A stretch of 64,000 bases of DNA from Gymnorhina tibicen (GCA_013399875.1 VXAZ01018984.1:4813503-4877502), one strand, 5' to 3'. Positions 25,061 through 37,117 are shown, counted from the first letter of the stretch. Notes: generated by a model from the sequence alone, not told the origin. A program made the numbers and translations.

Positions 25061-26595
25061 TGCACATGCTGTGCAGAAATTAAAATATGAAGCGTTGGAT
25101 CACAGGAGTTCCTCAAAATGCCATAAAGACCCCAAATTAATTCCAATATATTGTTTCCTGCAGCTCAAGGGGTCCATAGTGTAAATGAGCCTACATTACC
25201 AGGGGACATTCTGACAATTAAAACATATCAGAAATCTAGAGTTTTCTTTTAGTGTACTTCATCTAACACAGAATTTTTGGCTCATACAACAACCTTGTGG
25301 AAAAAAACCCCAAACCCTAGGATTTTGCTTTTGGTTTGAGAAAAGAAGTAATGATCTGAGATTACAAAGCTATGGATGTCTGGAAATATTTTTACATCAC
25401 ACAACATGCTCTTCCTAGCTTCAGGGAGAAAGTGGGAAGTGTGCTGTTCCTCATCATGACTTGTGAGACTAGCAGGAAGAGGAGCGCTTTTGGAGATGCC
25501 CTGCAGGCTCAGGAAGCATGTTCCCCGGAAATAAGCAAAATAAGCCACCCCACTCCCTTTCAGCAACATCAGTGTGATTCAGTGTTGCACAAGGTATATA
25601 AAAGGACTCAGTGAAATTGCAAAGAGGTACATCTAGCCTTTTTCCATAAAGTGAAATAGTTAATAGGAAGGACTGTAGATCCTCATGAAATTATAGATAA
25701 CTCCAGTGCTATTTCTTTAAACAGATGTTGAATGGACGGGACTCTTTTAAAGTTCAAATCAGGTAGCTCTAAACCATCAAAAGACTAATCTCTTCTTCCT
25801 GCTTACTCTCACATGCTGGAAATGTCTGTCTGTTATTTGCCAACAAAATGTCAAAGGCCTTACCTTATGTTTTTAATAGATAGCTGACCACAGAGCAGCC
25901 CAGAAACTGCTGCATCAGTAAAGTACTCTGAAAGGGACACTGTAGTCTTAAACCAACAAAGGCTGTGTCCAAATTCAGGGGCACAGTAATATTCTGCTCT
26001 AGTGTCCTAATGAAATAATATCAGCAAGTCCTTCCTATGCACAAAAATCCCAAGTGGGCCACAAAATCCCCTTGCTTTACCACTGCACCTGAGGTGACCG
26101 TGCCACAACAAACCAGCACATGTTATCGTTGCTGGAATCATAAGCAGCAGACAGACTGTTTCACAGAGCAGGATATTTATATACCCAATGTGCTCGACAG
26201 GCTGCTCAAAAGAGCAGATGAGCACAGCATTTTAAAAACACTGGGTGTGTTTATGTGATATGCTTGTGTATGTAGCCAACTCAAAACACTGTTCTCTTGA
26301 ACTCAAACAGTTTCCAGTATCAATTTATCTACTCATTTATTTATTTATTTTAGTGATTATTTGACATTCCTTCTTAAGCTTAGAAAATTAAGCCTCCTGC
26401 TTCATCATTCAACTCCCTCCCTGCCATATGGTTGCTCTGATTCATCCCAGCCATCAGCTGGTGCAGTGCACAGTTCAGGGATGTTTTAAGTTTTACCATA
26501 TTTAAGGGCAGGACGATTTATATGTTGCTCATCTTTTTGATATTCTGGACTTGGATGTGCCAACTAACAACACTCATCACTGTCTGAATTAATGA
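25061..26595. other. Non-coding unique DNA, no gene seen
   Basis: Unique sequence; a short (ATTT)n run lies at 26334-26352. Overlapping 72-95 codon frames on both strands (25282-25614, 26007-26258) show no family resemblance. Confidence 0.6.
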
Positions 26596-26776
26596 TATTC
26601 TTTTTTCTTTCAGACGACCAGTCAATGCAGGAGATGGGAAGGGGAAAAAGTATTTCAATTCCAATTCTCCTATGCCCAAGGCTGTGAAACCTGTAAATGT
26701 AATGCAGCGTACTTTCTCTGTTGCAAATTTAGCCCAATTCCCTCACAGCAAGTGCAGATACATTAAGAAAAAATAG
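26596..26776 (+). other. Possible orphan 3' exon behind a strong splice acceptor (weak)
   Basis: A good acceptor (TTCTTTTTTCTTTCAG, ending at 26613) is followed by an open frame of about 53 codons that begins RPVNAGDGKGKKYFNSNSP and ends in a lysine-rich tail and TAG at 26776. Its composition is polar and lysine/serine rich, more protein-like than most chance frames here. No donor follows and no AATAAA lies close by. I recognise no family. It may equally be chance or an exon of a non-coding RNA. Confidence 0.15.
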
Positions 26777-27566
26777 ACCACATTGTGTACAAGTGATTTA
26801 AGCTGCAACTGCTGGGCTTTGGTGTTATATTTATTCCCTGAAAGGTTTATCCAAATGTGTTTGAAATGTAGAAAATTGATGACATTAGACAGCATTATAC
26901 ACTGGCCTGCTCTTTAAGTACCAACAAATCATTCAAACAAATAGCTCTACAGAGGGAAACGCAGGCAGGAAAAGCATTTTTATAAAGGCACAAGACAGGG
27001 CATTCCCACTATGGAGCCTATTCCCACACTTTCTCTATTCCCCACAGACAAGAAGACACTTGTCTGCCAAGCCTCAAATCTCAAAGCCCGGAACCAATGC
27101 TACCACCAAGGCCATCACCAATATCCCCATGTAAACAACAACTAACAGATAGACCTGCCTTTGTATCCACGGCTGCTTCAGATAAACGTTGCACACATCT
27201 GCCAGCCACAAAATACGCAAAAAATCAAAATACAGTTTACCCAACCCATTACAAGAACATCAAGCCAACCATATTGGGATTTTTCTGAGTCACTAAACAA
27301 ACCACAGAGAAGAAAGAGTAAGATGGATCAGAACCGAGCAAATAAGTGCAACCACTGGAAAAATAATGTGTGTTTTCACTGTACTTGAAAGCATAGGCCA
27401 CAGACAGCTTTATCCAATTTGACAAATTGTTTTCATGTTCAGAAATATTTGCAAAGGAAAGAAGTTTAATTTTGGATGATTAAATTCTGTTTGAATGGTG
27501 TGACTGATAAACACTGTGTAACATTTATACAATACTTTTTGCATATGTTTGAGCATTTAGAAGATT
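26777..27566. other. Non-coding, no gene seen
   Basis: Unique DNA; short frames near 27097-27388 overlap in two frames and look random. Confidence 0.6.
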
Positions 27567-27630
27567 GGGGCTTGGATTAGGTTATCTTCAGAGGTCCCTT
27601 CCAATCCTAACTGTTCTGTGATCCCGTGAC
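27567..27630 (+). mobile_element. Short CR1 LINE 3' terminal fragment
   Basis: GGGCTTGGATTAGGTTATCT, then CAGAGGTCCCTTCCAATC and CTGTTCTGTGATCCCGTGA match the terminal untranslated end of avian CR1 in sense orientation, including a degraded 8-mer tail (TTCTGTGA). Only about 64 bp survive, with no coding part. The truncation is extreme but usual for CR1. Confidence 0.88.
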
Positions 27631-28214
27631 TTGCATATGTTAAATTGCATCTTATATAGTTGACTCTAAAAGAGTATTCCTAAGCCAGGCAAGATTTGAA
27701 CCAGAAGGAGGTTTGTTTTTTGGTCTTTTTTTTAATTACTGGTATAGTCAAAATAGAAAAGCTTTCAAGTATACAGGCTCTTCTTCAAGCTTGTAAGAAA
27801 AGCAGAGGTCTTTGGAGTTACATGGAGGCTGAGAACAACCACTTTGAATTTGTTAATCAGTTAGATCATTTGAGAGAAAATGCACCAGGTACCTCAGAAA
27901 TGCCTGCAACAAAACAAATGAAAAGATATGTATCTCCTGTGAGAAAAGGAGAGGGGTAATTGATTATCAACTGAACTTGCAAGAATTAGCAGTCACGGAA
28001 ACAGGAAGTGCTATGAATTGTGCTATAAAAGTAGTATTTCTCTAATCAGTTCTTTATTTCCAGCAGTATTATGAGTTTTAGTTCCCAGGTACATATTCTG
28101 AAGCATTTCTCAAGTTTCCCTTGAAGATAAGAATTGAATAGGCAAAAATTAAATGAAGGGTTTGTAAGAAATATTCTTTCTCAGATCTTTGAGCGTGTTT
28201 GTTTTCCATCAATT
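27631..28214. other. Non-coding, no gene seen
   Basis: Unique AT-rich DNA; the 87-codon frame at 27696-27959 is lysine/glutamate rich, but I recognise no family and see no supporting signals. Confidence 0.6.
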
Positions 28215-29790
28215 ATTCACTCATTCTGGTGTTTATTGATTGGTTGGTTTCACACATGCAATTTCCTTGTGGATGTTCAATGTGCTTGCTAAAGTATATT
28301 ACACATGGGATAAATAAGCTCCAGGTCTTGTAATGATCCAGTGGAGAACAAGGTATTGTAAGAGTGGAGATGTGTGGGCAGTCCTCACACATGATGTTCA
28401 TGTGTTACGGATCTGTTTATATGTGTTTGTCCATCAGAGTGCTCCTGTAGTGTTTAGTAAAGATCCACACTGAGGGCTGGAGGGCTGTTGAAGGAGATGC
28501 CTCTTGGCAGGGGGACGCTTACTGCATTTGTGGTGAACTTCAGGGAAAGACTCCAGATGATAAAGGTGTCATTTATATAATCTGAGGTACAGCATAAGTA
28601 TAAGCAGGAGCATCATGGAATAGACATCTAAAATATCTTTTTCAAGGTGGCTCATTGCAAGACTAACTTATTGCAAAATCCTCTGCATGAGGCAGCTGTG
28701 CCTTCACTGTCAGATAGGGAAAGTGAAGTTATGTGTGAAAATGAAAAGAAGTTGACTGATTTGGATTTCTGAGGATTACTCTCCATGTTGTACATACTCA
28801 GAGTAGTCTTGGAGGCTTCCATGATGTATGGTGTTGATACGTGAACACATAACATCTGCCAAAACTAGGCTGGTCCTCGTGAAGTTGGGCTTAGGTTGTG
28901 TGGTTTATGAAGGAAGTCTTCTCTGTCCTGCAGCCAGGAGATGCAGCATCTCCTTCAAGTTCCATCACCCAGTTCAATGCAGTCTTTGTTGATCCAGACA
29001 TTATAGATCTTTGTTGGCTTAATCACCATGTAAGGACTGTGTTTTAAGCACTTCTAAGGGTGGTTTTCAGAAAGAGGCTGTGATACCACATGTTTATGCT
29101 GAATATTTAAATGGTCATTCTTATCCTAAAGTAGTTATTCTAACAGCCCTAGGTGGGATTTTGGCTAAGCTTGTCAACCAGGCTCCTCCTTTAGATGGTG
29201 GAGACATTTCCTTGCAGAGGCAGACCATGCCATATTGTGTAAGGCAGGTGGGAAGTACCATTTGAAGGTATCCATGGTGCTCCCTTAGCTGCTTGTAGTT
29301 AATACAAGGACTCAGTTTTCTTATCAAACATTCTCTTTCCAGTCAGCTTCTTCACAAAATAAATGAACTGTTGTTCCTTCACAGGGTGAGATTTACTGGT
29401 TTCTTTTTCCAACCCACTGGCATGAAAATGCTTAATGGTGGTATTCCTACAAGCTCCAAGTGTAAGGTATTTCACAAGAAAAGGCAATTCTTCAATAATT
29501 TCTGATTAAAAAAACCCCTCTCAACTCTCAAAATTCCACCAGAAAGAAGACTGAGGAAAAAACTGAGTCAAAAAATGCAGGAGTAAATACCTTGAGTTCA
29601 GCAGTTCCTATAGTTCCAGAACAGTGAATGTTTCCAGTAGAGATCTTGGATGAGTTGGGCAATCCATCCACAAATATTTACTAAAGATGTGTGAGCTGGC
29701 ACTCACACTGGTGTTTGGGAGTCAGTCTCTATCCAGATGGTCTTGCTTTAATCACTGGACCAGGAACCGTTGAATTTCTTTTAGTTTGCA
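28215..29790 (-). pseudogene. Unresolved minus-strand stretch, possible old processed pseudogene or ancient element
   Basis: Reading the minus strand from about 29790 downwards, several long stop-poor blocks follow one another in different frames: one with LVKYLTLGACRNTTIKHF (29299-29487), one with YGMVCLCKEMSPPSKGG (29121-29327), one with MEASKTTLSMYNMESNPQ (28652-28855), and near 28600 a YINDTFIIW string. The region ends with an AATAAA (minus strand) near 28226. A run of consecutive frameshifted open blocks plus a poly(A) signal would fit a decayed intronless retrocopy. I cannot name a parent gene, no poly(A) tract is visible, and the YINDTFIIW resemblance to a polymerase motif is probably accidental. 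Confidence is low. Confidence 0.15.
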
Positions 29791-31566
29791 GCAGCTAGAG
29801 TCAAAACAGGACATTTTAATTTTTTTTTACATCCAGGCTAGCTATTCCTATTCTTGCAGCCTTGGCTCACCTATTCCTGTTTCAGCAGCTTCCCAGCCAA
29901 GAGCTTCCTCTTCTGATGGTCTCTTGGGACAGAGCGAAAGGAATGGGCATCTAAGCACAAGCAGCTCAATCACCATGCTGTTATCCATGACAGATTATGG
30001 CAGTCTGATACACAAAATACTGGCACCCCACGCTGTCTAGCTCTGCCCTGTTGTCCTGTCTGACTGAAGCATTGCCCAGCAGTCCTTTTTGGCCATTTCA
30101 GGCGTTCTTCAGCTTCAGATAGTATCTCATATGCCTAAATTGCATGTTTTAAATTTTCCTGATAAAATAAGACAAAAACCTGACTGTTTTGCTTTCAAGG
30201 GAAGGTGAGTTGAAGAAAGACACGTAACCTTAGGAACTGCAAGGTTACTGAAGGACCTACAGTTTATCTCAATCCATCTCAGCAGATCATAATTTCTTTC
30301 CAATTCTTTAAAAATAATTTCTTTAAAAAGCTGAGATACTCTGAAGGTAGCAATGTCAAAGTAATCTCATTCAACCTAATCTGCATCAAATGCTTCCTAA
30401 ATACTGCTAACCACAAACAAATTTTGCCAATTAATCTCACTATCAGTGATCAAACTGCTGACATAGCAAGGCATTTTAGTTCATTAACAGTGAATATGAT
30501 ATTTATAAGTACTTCAGGCAATTAAACCAAGCACTGCATTGTATTAGGGTACTTGCTGCACTTTGAACAGCCTGGTGAACATGTATTTCATGCAGTCCAT
30601 GCAGCAGTGCAATGACCCCAGATTGAAAACCGGCTACATCTTTGGTGCTTCTCTTTTTGTTGACTACAAAATCCTGTCAGGTCTGTGCAAAAGTCTGCTG
30701 AACACAAGCAAAAAAAGGTAGGTGGGTGCTAATAAGAACGGCTTGAAAGCCTGTTAATATAAAATCCAGAAGTTTCTTACCAAAGAATTTAGAATTATTC
30801 TCAAAGCTAGCACCAGCTGCCAGTGCTGCTATGCCATAATTGTTTAGATGCTATGGTAACAGACAATGTGAAAAACACTGAGGTAGTTTTACAACACTTT
30901 ACTTCATTTGACCATTACATTTACTTTTAACTCATATGCACCTACCAGCGGATGTTTTAGATTAAAGCTCCAATGAATTCAAAATCTGAAAAGAACCTTA
31001 GCTAAAACATCCATGCTTCACTTAGTTAATATAGAAATGAAGCATACACTGCTAGTCTATGCATTAGCTCTTAGACACTATCACCCGCTTTTTCCTCTGA
31101 CCCAAACACAACTTTTTTATAGCTTTAAAGAAACCTCACTGGAAGTTTTGCTAGGTGAGTGTGAAAGAAGACATGATTCCAAGATTAGGTCAAACAGGTC
31201 ATGGAGATTTAAGAACTGTCCTGTCACTGTTCCCATAGCAAAAAATAATAAATAAATTGGAAAAGTTAAAAAAAACCCAAACAAACAATAAAACTTCACA
31301 CATTCTTCCCTAGGTACACTGATAGTAACACTTGTGTGACAAGTAAGGATGGCACATACCTCAGATGTTCTGTATAAGGCAAACTACAGGCCAAATAATT
31401 ATCTAACACCTCACTTTTTAGTATCTGAAACTAACCCCATCGTCCCTTTAGCTCTGCCTCTGGGGAGTAAAGAAAGGCTCTGTTAATTCAATGTTAACAA
31501 AGCAAGAGCAACCAGGGTAGCTGTTATCTACACTCAAACAGGACTGAATAAACCTATCAGCAATGC
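29791..31566. other. Non-coding unique DNA, no gene seen
   Basis: AT-rich single-copy sequence with no recognised repeats. Open frames (for example 29786-30040 plus, 31013-31255 plus) show nothing recognisable. Confidence 0.6.
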
Positions 31567-32280
31567 AGTTGGGTAGCAGCTACAATTTAAATTAGATAAA
31601 TGTGAAGTGATATGGAGTGCAAGAAAAAGCTTAATTATTTTTCACACACTGCTGGGATCTAAATTACCTAGAGATCTAAATTACCTAGAGTATTTCAGGA
31701 ACAGATCTAACACTTATCGTTAGCAGGCTGGCATGCTGCTGAGATTTCAGAACAAGGAAGTGATTGGGCAAAATTATAAAAATTGCAAGGATTGCTAAAA
31801 GAAATATTGGAATAGACTAGGATTTTATAATTTGATGATACTTTCTGCCCTCCCTTAATACTGTGCACGGTGTAGTCTGTCTCAAGTCCAAACTCCTGTG
31901 TGCATAGATGGTAAAGTTTTGTAAGGACAGGGGATAAGGGAGTGGAAGAGAGATTAAATATTGAGAACAATTAAAATAACCAAGGCTATTTAGCTTAGAA
32001 AGGAAGAGTATAAGAACGACCACCCAAAATAATGAATAGTTTTGGGGAAATAGATCTGGTACTCCTCCATAGCCAGTCCCAGCCCGTAACACAATTACAA
32101 GAGACAAGCTGATTAAATTGACAGGCAGAAAATGTGAAATGAACAGAAGGGAAAGTGTTTTAAAGTAGCACATTATCAGTCCATGGAATTCAATGTCACA
32201 GGAAATTGTTGAGGAAAAGAATTTAACAGGATTTTAAGAGGGTTGAGTTATTTATATTGACAAGTAAAACTTTTGTGCCT
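31567..32280 (+). mobile_element. Ancient CR1/L3-type LINE fragment (3' half of ORF2)
   Basis: A long, heavily diverged sense-strand LINE remnant. Landmarks in the order of CR1/L3 ORF2: AATTTAAATTAGATAAATGT then GAAGTGAT (31583-31610), the GGATCTAAATTACCTA step (31655-31670), ATTGCTAAAAGAAATATTGG (31792-31811), CCTTAATACTGTGCACGGTG then TAGTCTGTCTCAAGTCCA (31854-31891), CTATTTAGCTTAGAAAGG (31986-32003), and the C-terminal block GATTAAATTGACAGGCAG then AAAATGTGAAATGAACAG (32111-32146), CAGTCCATGGAATTCAATGT (32178-32197) and GAGGAAAAGAATTTAACAGG (32211-32230). This encodes the thumb and C-terminal part, past the catalytic RT core. Stops and indels are everywhere. The divergence suggests an insertion older than the bird-type CR1 copies elsewhere in the window. 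Confidence 0.82.
31656..31689. repeat. 17-bp perfect tandem duplication
   Basis: Two exact copies of GATCTAAATTACCTAGA lie head to tail inside the ancient LINE fragment. Exact identity in such diverged sequence shows that this is a much more recent local slippage event. Confidence 0.95.
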
Positions 32281-33240
32281 ACATGAAGTTAAGTCAAGAG
32301 TGTAAGGGCTTTAACCCTTCAGGCAGTAGGAAGTTGTGGGTAGGGGCTTGCAGAGAGGCATCAGGATGCACGAAGCCAAGGGGAATTCTCCTTCCTTGGA
32401 ACTTCAGAGATGGCAGAGTGCCTTTTAGGGCAGCCTTCACATTTATAGTATTTGGTGAGGAAGGAAGAAGAGAGAAGAGGGCACTCCGGCATTTGTTCAG
32501 ATTTTGATCATGGTCAGGATAACATGTAAGATCCATGTGAGTTCTTCCTAAAACACCAAAACTCCAGCGATATTTAATACACCAAAACTCACGGGACACG
32601 GGCTTGCAGGCTTTTTCTTGCCTGCAAAAGCTGGACACCTGCTCACTGCAGTGCTGTCCCTCCTGGCTCTTTCCTCAAGGTATGATCATGTGTGCTCACC
32701 TAAAGCACTGCTACAGTGCTCTACTACACACTATGAAGACTAGACACCTAGACTATTTTCTTCTCAAATGTTTTGTAGTCTTTTCAGATAACAACGAGGA
32801 AAAGATAATTAAAGTATTGCACAGTGTCTCACATTCCCTTACTCCAAATGAAGGTACAATGAACAGGTGTGCAACATGTTATTACACAAATCATATGGTA
32901 CTTATTTGAATGGGACACTTTTAATAAGGAAGCATTCATAAGGAAACAACATTATTGCTGCTAGAAGGCATGCGACTTATTGAATTGCAATGTTTGGGTA
33001 TTTTTTTAAACCAGCTGAAACTAAGTACACTACCAGGCTTAGAAATCCTACCAGGCAGTGTGGATTGTACCATTAGCTGCCTAAATACCTTAGCACTGTG
33101 TTGTTTTGGTTCCCAAGAGTTATTTAAATGTCTAATTTACACCGTTAAGATCAAAGGTGCCTACCTGAAGGTTCATGTTTCCTATAGTGCAAGGATAATA
33201 TTGTCGAGCCCAATAGGCACCTCACTGCATACACCTTCTT
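32281..33240. other. Non-coding unique DNA, no gene seen
   Basis: A moderately GC-rich patch lies at 32283-32640 with overlapping frames on both strands (74 and 114 codons); no family was recognised. The 121-codon plus frame at 32955-33320 is also unrecognised and appears to be chance. Confidence 0.55.
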
Positions 33241-33360
33241 CCATATCTGCTGCATCTCGAAATGGTGTTTGTGTTTCTCCTATTTGCTGTGAACTTAGGT
33301 GTGGATTTAACTCCCAGTGAAATCAGCAAGGCCTGAACTCAGACCTCAGATTAAACACAA
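33241..33360. repeat. Possible ancient amniote interspersed repeat fragment
   Basis: GGATTTAACTCCCAGTGAAA at 33303-33322, followed by a TCAGCAAGGCCTGAACTCAG-like sequence, resembles the 'actcccattgaaatcaatgg' type motif common in old amniote repeats. The match is short and from memory of motif style, so the family is not named. Confidence 0.25.
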
Positions 33361-34479
33361 GCGAATGGATTCTGAATGAGATGAGAGTATTGAGTTATGA
33401 TGTTATGACATTACAGAGGGATAACTACCTAGGTAGTACCAAATAGCAGCTTTGTGGGTTTTCATCTGTGTTTGCAAATTGTTTGGTGCATTGTCAAAAT
33501 GTCCCTTTTAAGAGCTCTGGAGAAGCATATTTCCCTCGTTTTTCAAGAGATTGCTTTCATCAGTTCCTGCAGAGTTTCTCTAACTAAATCAGTGCCTCAT
33601 TTTAATACATTTGACACAATAATGCTCTGCAGCTGCACATAGAAGGCACGGATAAACAGAGCAGTAAATTAACAGGCCTCTGAAAACTTCCCAGCTAAAA
33701 TTCTTGTCAGATTTTCTCAGTAAAAAAAAAAAGGTAAAAAAATCTCCAAAACCCTAATAAAATATCCATCAGTGCTTTATCATGCATTTAAAATTCAGAT
33801 CCAAACAGGTTTTGGTTTTTTATCCCTTCTGACTTTCTCAAGGGCATTTAACTGATATTTAACCCTTCTGATAAACATTTAAAGGGACAAGTTAACAAGA
33901 CTTGGCACATTTCTGAATGACAGGGAAACAGGTCTAGAATGCTCGTCTTTTCACCTACTTGCTGACTACTCAGAAAAAGAATTGTGGCATGTTAAACAAT
34001 TAGAATCCAGCTTCAAGTAAGATATGAGCCTGTGCCAAGGTTGAGGTTCCAACTGAAGTAATATTCTTATATTTAAATATCCTCTTTTATATCCCTGGAA
34101 AGATTATGTTTCTGACCTAAACCCATCCACTGTCTTTGGTACGCTGTTAAATCCCAGGCCCAGTAAGGCCTGACTTCTAAGTCTGAAGTCCTTCAGGGTG
34201 ACAAGTGCTGTGGTAAATCCATTTTATAGTAAGAAACTAATTTTTATTCGATTTGGTTAAGAAATTGTGTGAGGAAATTTTTTTCTATTTAAAATAGCTT
34301 TTTAATGGAAACTTGCACTAATTGTATTTTTAATCAAAGTACATCAGGTTTATGGCAAAAGCCTCATATATTTCAGTTGCAATTGGCTATGAAAACAAAA
34401 TATATTGCTTTTGGTTGAGACTTTCACAGAGGAAAAACATTACTTCCTAGCTATTTCTAGACTTGCTCCCAGTCTAATA
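33361..34479. other. Non-coding, no gene seen
   Basis: AT-rich unique DNA with an A11 run near 33723 and no recognised repeats. Confidence 0.6.
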
Positions 34480-34800
34480 AGGAAAGTACAAAAGAAATAA
34501 AAGCCAAGAGAATATAAAATTTAGCCATTGATTATGCACATATGGTTGCCTCACTGGAAGGAGGAATAACCTGGGAGATGCATGTCAGATTCCTTCATGC
34601 ACAAACTTGCCAGATATCACAAGGGGTGTAACACACAAGCCTGCATAAGAAACTTTGCCGCACTTGCAGAATGCTGCAGCACTTTAATGCAACGTGCTAA
34701 ATGAAATTTTATGCCCAGAAGATTCAGTTAACTTCTGAGCAATGTGCTCTCAGCAATATTTAAAACTCACTCTGACAGTCTGCAGCTGGCAGCTATTTTC
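34480..34800. promoter_or_regulatory. Candidate conserved non-coding element (inference)
   Basis: Low-repeat sequence without open frames, containing TTGATTATGCACATATGG, GATGCATGTCAG, TTTGCCGCACTTGCAG, CAACGTGC, TCAGCAATATTTAAAAC and an E-box-bearing CTGCAGCTGGCAGC. The texture of POU/SOX/homeodomain-like cores with retained CpG is enhancer-like. Conservation is untested. Confidence 0.2.
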
Positions 34801-35980
34801 CATTCACCAAATGTATTTCTCTTTTCCACATTTTAGGTAACTTTTTGCTTGCCTCTTTACTCTGGTTGGTCACAGCATATGAATCTCTCTCCTCTCCTTT
34901 CGTGATTTTTTTCCTCCTGGTCCTCCACCAGTTTTAGACAAACACCTGCAGCTATCCACTGGCAACCTGCTCTCCCTTTCCTCTGCTGGATAACTCTTGT
35001 GTTGGCAGCCCTTTTTTCCCAGGTACTGCTTGAGTTCAGGAGCCTATGCAATGCACTGTAAAACAGATATAGGGCAATGTCTGTGGCACATAATATGGAG
35101 GAATCACATGTTTTTATGAGTCAGCGCTACTGTTGTTCTTGCTCCTTTAGTGTGTGGTTTCATTCCTGTCTACGTTGGTCGTTTATCTTCTTTTATAAAA
35201 TAAAAGTTTATGAGGGCATAATGATAACAGTTCTCTATCCCTCCATGCATATAAAATCTCAATTTTTTTCCACTGTTCAGAGAGGAAAATTTGTGCCCTA
35301 TGAAGCATGGGGATGAATGCTTACCAACCCCTAAAATCCATAACTACCTGTCCTACCTATCCTGGGAGGGTTGTTTTATGCCTTTATTCTGCAAAAGTAG
35401 GTAAACAGTGATTTGGGGTCTGCCAGATAAGAGTTCAAAAAGTGACACCCTAGCTTCTTTGTGTGGATATTAAACTTCTTATGAGATAATAGGTAAGAAT
35501 AGGGATTCATCTTGAAGCTCGTGCTCAAAGGCTCAGCTGCAGACACTGTCCAGTAACTCAGCAACTGATGTATGTCAGAGATGCCAACACATTTCTGCCA
35601 AGCAGAATTCACTGATGCATTCACTTGTTAATCAGGATATTCAAGCACTCCATGAATAGCCTGAGCATATTTATACTCTTTAGGCTGAAAGATGTTAGGT
35701 GAGTGTGCAATATTTGTGGTGACAGTAGCATTATGCCTTTAAAATTCCTTTTTAGTGATGAACAGTGATGAGCACTTTGAAAGTGCCCCCAAACTCACAC
35801 ATTTATTCAAATTTATTGTGCAAAGTTAAACTGAAGATGCACTCAGCACCCACAACTGGGACCAGCTTCTTTAGAGAATATAGTCCTTGTCTACAGAAAA
35901 AATTTACCTTTAATAATAATTGTTAGTGCTATTGGAGTACCTAGATCCCTTTCTGACACATCATCCTACAGATTCTGCCT
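34801..35980. other. Non-coding, no gene seen
   Basis: Unique DNA with short random frames on both strands. Confidence 0.6.
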
Positions 35981-36050
35981 GAGCCCATATTAAAGTTAAG
36001 ATATAACTCCTGGTTTCAGCAGCTCAGGATTGGACCCAGGAAAAAGACAG
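35981..36050. repeat. Possible ancient amniote interspersed repeat fragment
   Basis: ATATAACTCCTGGTTTCAGC then CTCAGGATTGGACCCAGG (36000-36041) has the wording of an old amniote repeat ('aactcc..ttcag..gcaggattgggccc'). The match is short and diverged. Confidence 0.25.
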
Positions 36051-37063
36051 AGCATGACCCCAACACAGACAAAGCCTGGCTGGGAACAAATCTGTCAAAC
36101 TCAACACCTGCTGGCTCCTGTTCACTGAGCCAAGCTAAAACAGGGCTGTGGTGCAACTTCCTGAGGAAGTGATTGAAGAGGTAAGCACATGGCAATGTAT
36201 CTATATGAATCCTTGGTCACTGTTTTTGTGTGCAGAGGTACAGAATTATTGTATGTCTTTGTCACAGGAATATGAGGAAACAGCTCTGCACTCATGACTC
36301 TACAGCCATTAAAAATAATAGTCTACATATTCCCAAGATGTCATTGAGCACCTGTATTAGAATGCTTTTATTTCTTAAGTAATTTTTCTTTCTATTTTAG
36401 GTAAGCAAGTTTTCTTCATTAGAGGCTACATACAGAACATGCAATATTTGAACCTCTAAAAGAAATTATTCTGGCTCATTAGAAACTCATTCACTAGAAA
36501 CTCCACCTAAGCAACAGTCTCAGAGCAAGAGAATACCTGCAAATTCTCCCCTATGCACAGAGATGTTCAGTCTTTTCAAACCTTAGTATGAAAATTCTAA
36601 TCTTTAACTTCTCCGTCTCCTCCTCCAATTTAAAAAAGAAAAATTCCGAGTAAGAAAGGTGCTAAAATGGAAGTCTGAGTGTGCTATAAAAGAAAAAAAA
36701 AAAAAACAAAAAAAAACCCCAAAATCTGACACTGTGGAATTTCTCAGCAGAAAGGTTTGTTATGAAAATCTAAACTTAGAGAAGCCAGTTCCTGGCTATA
36801 TCCCCCATCTGCAGGATAGCACACTTGTACTTTCATGTTCCTCACTGGGATCTGGTAGAAGAGTTTGACCTTTGGCCCAAATCCAGAAATGTGTTTGAGC
36901 TCTCATTTTGTCAAAGCAAGTTTGGAAATCTCTCCATTTTCACTTTCATCCAGTAGCAGGGTGAGTGGTGGCAGGGGACTGTCAAGAAGTGCAGGAATCT
37001 CAGGGATCCCTGCAAGAGTCCCCAGTCAACACCTACAGGTGTCCTGGGCTAGCTGAATCACTG
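36051..37063. other. Non-coding unique DNA with A-rich tract
   Basis: No gene seen. An A-rich run broken by single C and G bases lies at 36688-36716. A donor-like GAAGAGGTAAGC at 36174-36185 has no matching open exon upstream. Confidence 0.55.
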
Positions 37064-37117
37064 GTGCAGTTTTTATGTCCTACATCCTTAGTGCAGTTTC
37101 TCTGTCCTACATCCTCG
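37064..37117. repeat. 27-bp tandem repeat, two copies
   Basis: Two adjacent 27-bp units, each beginning GTGCAGTTT and containing TGTCCTACATCCT. They differ at only three positions (37073, 37075 and 37090 against their partners). A young local duplication in unique DNA. Confidence 0.93.

Noticed and set aside
28590..28620. Minus-strand YINDTFIIW string resembling a polymerase YxDD-type motif
   Set aside because: The residues around it do not follow any reverse transcriptase order; probably accidental.
36120..36190. Donor-like GAAGAGGTAAGC after a short open run
   Set aside because: A stop lies a few codons upstream in that frame and no acceptor matches; not an exon I can support.
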